NCBI RefSeq assembly: GCF_001949145.1 | Contig: NW_019091519.1 | Span: 3,700-67,699, forward strand | Length of the DNA: 64,000 nt | From: Acanthaster planci | Lineage: Eukaryota > Echinodermata > Asteroidea > Valvatida > Acanthasteridae | Direction of reading: 5' to 3' | In this document: piece by piece, positions 62,901-64,000 of the stretch | How the letters are laid out: the number at the start of each line of letters is the position of its first letter | How positions within the stretch are numbered: the first letter of the stretch is position 1 | The notes under the pieces: generated by a model | The model's input: the letters and a program-made list of their open reading frames with translations, nothing else | The model's database searches: none | What the model was told of the DNA's origin: nothing | Program-made: the position numbers and the translations under genes

Positions 62901-63041
62901 AGCTGGACCCAGCCAGCAGCTTCATCTACAAGTGCAAGTTTGGGGATCTCGCTATGCAGCCAGCCACGTTGGATTTTGCCAACAATGCCTCCAAGGTCCG
63001 CTGCTACACACCCCCCCTTGACCAGCTTCCGGCAGTCCAAG
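50594..63041 (+). CDS. PLXNB: Plexin (probably B type), right copy, 5' and 3' partial, six exons
   Basis: This is the inverted paralog of the minus-strand gene, in head-to-head orientation. Exons are 50594-50915, 51810-52001, 52344-52478, 58870-58982, 60410-60545 and 62873-63041, with the same lengths and phases (0, 0, 0, 2, 0, 1) as the left copy and an open frame throughout. The domains are the same: the rear of the Sema propeller, PSI-1 with its cysteines intact, and the first strands of IPT-1 with an NAS glycosylation sequon. About 32 residues differ from the left copy. Most Sema differences are replacements (A/S, E/Q, K/Q, T/R, W/R, K/E, G/E and others), which implies functional divergence rather than decay because the frame and cysteines are kept. 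The gene is compact: intron 3 is 6.4 kb against 17.1 kb. An assembly gap cuts exon 1 at exactly the homologous base as in the left copy. Separately assembled alleles are an alternative, but about 9% protein difference argues against it. Confidence 0.88.
50916..51809 (+). other. Right plexin intron 1 (high-identity tract)
   Basis: 894 bp from GTAAGT to TTTCAG, near-identical to left intron 1. It contains the ATCCTCCAAA foldback at 51263-51330 with AACCCTAACCCT at its edge. Confidence 0.85.
51263..51330. repeat. ATCCTCCAAA foldback, right intron 1
   Basis: Counterpart of 30449-30518, with AACCCTAACCCTCCCAAATC at the left edge and GGATTCAGGGT at the right. Confidence 0.7.
51810..52001 (+). CDS. 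PLXNB: Right plexin exon 2 (Sema domain)
   Basis: A 192-nt exon between TTTCAG and GTGAAA, phase 0 on both sides. It begins VDMIDEEGTEYCHQQDF and includes FLYPLGGNTPIAAEAIY and the FLGDQLGHLKK end. Five replacements and three silent changes separate it from the left exon; four of the replacements make this copy more acidic. Confidence 0.92.
52002..52343 (+). other. Right plexin intron 2
   Basis: 342 bp, unlike left intron 2 except just before exon 3. The abrupt loss of similarity right after exon 2 marks the end of the high-identity tract. Confidence 0.8.
52344..52478 (+). CDS. PLXNB: Right plexin exon 3 (end of Sema domain)
   Basis: A 135-nt exon following CTTTGCAG and ending AAG|GTAAGG. 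It reads LWFKSPTEAVLYEEEAIL and ends NFIYFMTERK. Four replacements (V/F, L/P, Q/K, E/K) and one silent change separate it from the left exon. The donor is enclosed in the same hairpin as in the left copy. Confidence 0.92.
52477..52497 (+). promoter_or_regulatory. Hairpin over the exon-3 splice donor, right copy
   Basis: AGGTAAG, GGCAGTA, CTTACCT: a perfect 7-bp stem with a 7-nt loop covering the exon-3/intron-3 junction. Confidence 0.6.
52490..53110 (+). repeat. Degenerate TTAGCACAGTGCT repeat, right intron 3
   Basis: Dozens of diverged boxes (GCTTAGCA, AGCACAGT, TTAGCTCAGTG). The first 60 or so bases align closely with the left copy (GCAGTACTTACCTCT, TAGCACAACAAAGAGCATAG, TTCTT). Confidence 0.75.
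53394..53638. mobile_element. 245-bp MITE with 42-bp terminal inverted repeats
   Basis: The left end GGGTCATTCCATAAGGTTGG continues GGCACAATTTGTGACGGTGT. The right end, reverse-complemented, reads GGGTTATTCCATGAGGTTGG and GGCACAATTTGTGGTGGTGT. Only about 4 of 42 positions differ. The interior is non-coding. A target duplication such as AAAT is possible but not clean. Confidence 0.85.
54388..55340 (-). pseudogene. Dead non-LTR retrotransposon reverse transcriptase
   Basis: Reading leftward from about 55330 on the minus strand, pieces of one reverse transcriptase appear in order but in shifting frames: IMEELDELPS, SSLYNHLYELLLQCWEEGAV, IIIDKNKG, GKIFARLVLGRL, FRAKRSTIDMIF, RQLQEKCREE, HIAFIDLT, a GDDAALVSHT segment standing for the catalytic (F/Y)xDD box, and YLGSIISSNLSLDSEL near the C-terminus. 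Several frameshifts, stops and at least two internal deletions make it inactive. No endonuclease part or poly-A tail was found. It lies antisense within right plexin intron 3. The clade is uncertain. Confidence 0.85.
58870..58982 (+). CDS. PLXNB: Right plexin exon 4 (Sema/PSI junction and PSI core)
   Basis: A 113-nt exon following CTGCTGTAG. It reads IHKIPVEDCSTHTTCEDC, then DPYCGWCSLQK, ending AG|GTGAAT in phase 2 (split codon AGC, Ser). Two replacements and six silent changes separate it from the left copy. This normal purifying pattern contrasts with exon 1. Confidence 0.92.
58983..60409 (+). other. Right plexin intron 4
   Basis: 1.4 kb, AT-rich; no gene or clear repeat seen. The last 20 or so bases match the left copy's acceptor region. 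Confidence 0.75.
60410..60545 (+). CDS. PLXNB: Right plexin exon 5 (end of PSI-1)
   Basis: A 136-nt exon following CCTTGTAG. It reads CTRRSQSECVGSEDPSNLRW, LGKLDQCIAILSVDPPNTPS and SGTQE|GTAATT. It is identical to the left exon up to the linker, where four replacements (E/D, L/P, T/S, R/G) and one silent change occur. Confidence 0.92.
60546..62872 (+). other. Right plexin intron 5
   Basis: 2.3 kb. The first 80 or so bases align with left intron 5. A duplicated acceptor-like segment lies at 62801-62834, just before the real acceptor. Otherwise nothing was recognised. Confidence 0.75.
62801..62890 (+). repeat. Tandem duplication of the exon-6 acceptor
   Basis: ATCTCTTTTTCGCTCACGTAG, cut by one base, then CTAACACTTACC at 62802-62834 is echoed by TCTCTTTTTTTGTTCGCGTA and GCTGACACTAACTACC 50 bp downstream, which contains the real exon start (62873). 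The upstream copy would add a stop after eight codons if used. Confidence 0.65.
62873..63041 (+). CDS. PLXNB: Right plexin exon 6 (start of IPT-1)
   Basis: A 169-nt exon following TTCGCGTAG and ending G|GTAAAA in phase 1. It reads LTLTTRGLPQLDPASSF, IYKCKFGDLAMQPATLDF and NNASKVRCYTPPLDQLP. Seven replacements and eight silent changes separate it from the left exon. The acceptor region is duplicated 50 bp upstream. Confidence 0.92.
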
Positions 63042-63460
63042 GTAAAAAAAAAAAAAGAGGGGCATGGAGGTATAGTTAAATCTCATTGCCTAAAGCACGT
63101 TTTCATTGGTTTTTTGTTGACCACACCCAGTTTTTTAGACTTTTTCAAGATTTTGTATTCTTCAGTCTGGATATTTAAAACCTTTTTGCCAAAAAAATAT
63201 CAGTGATACAGGGCTTGTCTTGGTGAAATAAATGTCTTTCTGGCCATAGCTGGAAAATAAAAAAATTTCTTTCTTTTTTTCATTGGCACCCATACAATGT
63301 ATTCATTGGTTTTTATCTGGATCCCCTTTTAATTTCTGTATCAGTTTTCAGATGTTTTACTAAACTCAAGGTTACTCCTTTCAAGAATTAAAAACCCTAT
63401 CTATTGGTTACTACACTTACATGAGCTTTGAAGCTTTTCATGGTGAAGGTGGCAAGTTCG

Positions 63461-63584
63461 AGAGGTTTACGGTAGCACCGTGCAAGGATATCACTTTTGG
63501 AGTTTGTGTGGTATGTCTCGGTTCTTTTCAGAACCACACATAACTCAAAAGAGATATCCTTGCACGGTGCCGCTACAGGCCTCT
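63461..63584. repeat. 124-bp foldback in right intron 6
   Basis: Arms 63461-63512 and 63533-63584 are reverse complements over about 52 bp with few mismatches (GCACCGTGCAAGGATATCAC against GATATCCTTGCACGGTGC). The loop holds the histone-type stem-loop. Likely a short foldback transposon. Confidence 0.8.
63520..63535 (+). ncRNA. Histone-type 3' stem-loop, isolated
   Basis: GGTTCTTTTCAGAACC, a 6-bp stem with TTTC loop, fits the metazoan histone pre-mRNA consensus (GGYYYTTTTCARRRCC type). It is followed by ACACA, and 10 bases later by CAAAAGAGA, which resembles the purine-rich downstream element bound by U7 snRNA. No histone frame lies upstream, so it is probably a relic captured in the foldback. 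Confidence 0.55.
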
Positions 63585-64000
63585 CTAATGGTGTTACTTT
63601 CTTTTCAAGTGACTGACCGTGTACATCTACAGTTGCAATTTCAGAATGTTATCTTGTATTCCGCTGAATTCTCATTCAAGAAATGTCAGTAGTTGTATGG
63701 GAGATTTTGTTTTCTTGTGGAAAAAACTTGGTGCTGTGAAAGTTGATATTGAGTTGATCCTGAAAATAGCCCAAAGGTCAGCATTTTTTGGCTGCCGCTA
63801 CCTTGGACAGGCTTAAATCATTGTTCCCACCACGTGTGTCGTTGGCATCAAGAATATGATAGTATTCAGTTGATAATCATCTTACCACACTGAACACGTG
63901 ATGAGGTTTCCACCGTGGCTTTTCATATATCTTGCTTTATGGTTCCCATCAGTGCAGTTTCCTTGCAGCTGTGTCGTGAGACAGTATCAATCAAAGGAAA

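Larger units (their letters stand above)
63042..64000 (+). other. Right plexin intron 6 (partial)
   Basis: Follows exon 6 to the window edge. It contains a 124-bp foldback with a histone-like stem-loop. No further exon is visible. Confidence 0.75.

Noticed and set aside
1-64000. The two plexins as alleles of one locus
   Set aside because: About 9% protein difference, several-fold intron length differences and placement on one scaffold in opposite orientation favour paralogs. Kept as a caveat because of the gaps.
1-64000. CRISPR arrays, operons, riboswitches, tRNA or rRNA genes
   Set aside because: The DNA is spliced, AT-rich animal sequence. I found no spaced repeat arrays, Shine-Dalgarno/operon organisation, or cloverleaf with conserved A/B boxes.

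Overview
The window looks like nuclear DNA of an invertebrate animal, most likely marine. It has spliced genes with GT..AG introns, long AT-rich introns, many foldback and terminal-inverted-repeat elements, non-LTR retrotransposon debris, and a very abundant dispersed palindrome (TACATGTA/TGTACA). I cannot name the species. The only genes I can support are two copies of a plexin, the transmembrane semaphorin receptor. They lie head to head: one on the minus strand (exons between 31214 and 1211) and one on the plus strand (exons between 50594 and 63041). Both run off the window at their 3' ends and both are cut by an assembly gap at their 5' ends (31215-31973 and 49754-50593).

Each copy shows the same six exons with identical lengths (322+, 192, 135, 113, 136 and 169 nt) and identical phases. 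Exons 1-3 encode the C-terminal part of the Sema beta-propeller, exons 4-5 the first PSI cysteine module, and exon 6 the start of the first IPT/Ig-like domain. The PSI and IPT sequence resembles plexin-B more than plexin-A. The copies are about 91% identical in protein by my hand count (32 amino-acid differences in about 355 codons).

Layout: 1-31214 is the left plexin, with greatly expanded introns (intron 3 is about 17 kb) full of TACATGTA motifs, a 56-bp minisatellite, MITE-like foldbacks and a pogo-like remnant. From 31974 to about 46100 is a repeat-rich spacer with no recognisable gene. Around 46.2-46.3 kb is a short CpG-rich cluster that could be a promoter, perhaps for both genes. From 46.4 to 49.75 kb is repeat-poor spacer with a broken protein-kinase fragment. 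From 50594 to the end is the compact right plexin, whose intron 3 holds a 245-bp TIR element and a dead reverse transcriptase. Its intron 6 holds a foldback with a perfect histone-type 3' stem-loop.

The most interesting points are these. (1) In the Sema exons the paralogs differ mostly by amino-acid replacements (19 replacement to 5 silent; 10 to 1 in exon 1), clustered in one short stretch and removing an N-glycosylation site, while the adjacent intron is nearly identical. (2) The high-identity tract stops abruptly at exon 2, which suggests gene conversion. (3) A hairpin covers the exon-3 splice donor in both copies. (4) The histone stem-loop lies inside a foldback element. I found no CRISPR, operon or other prokaryotic-type system. 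Everything here rests on reading the sequence; no alignment or database search was run.
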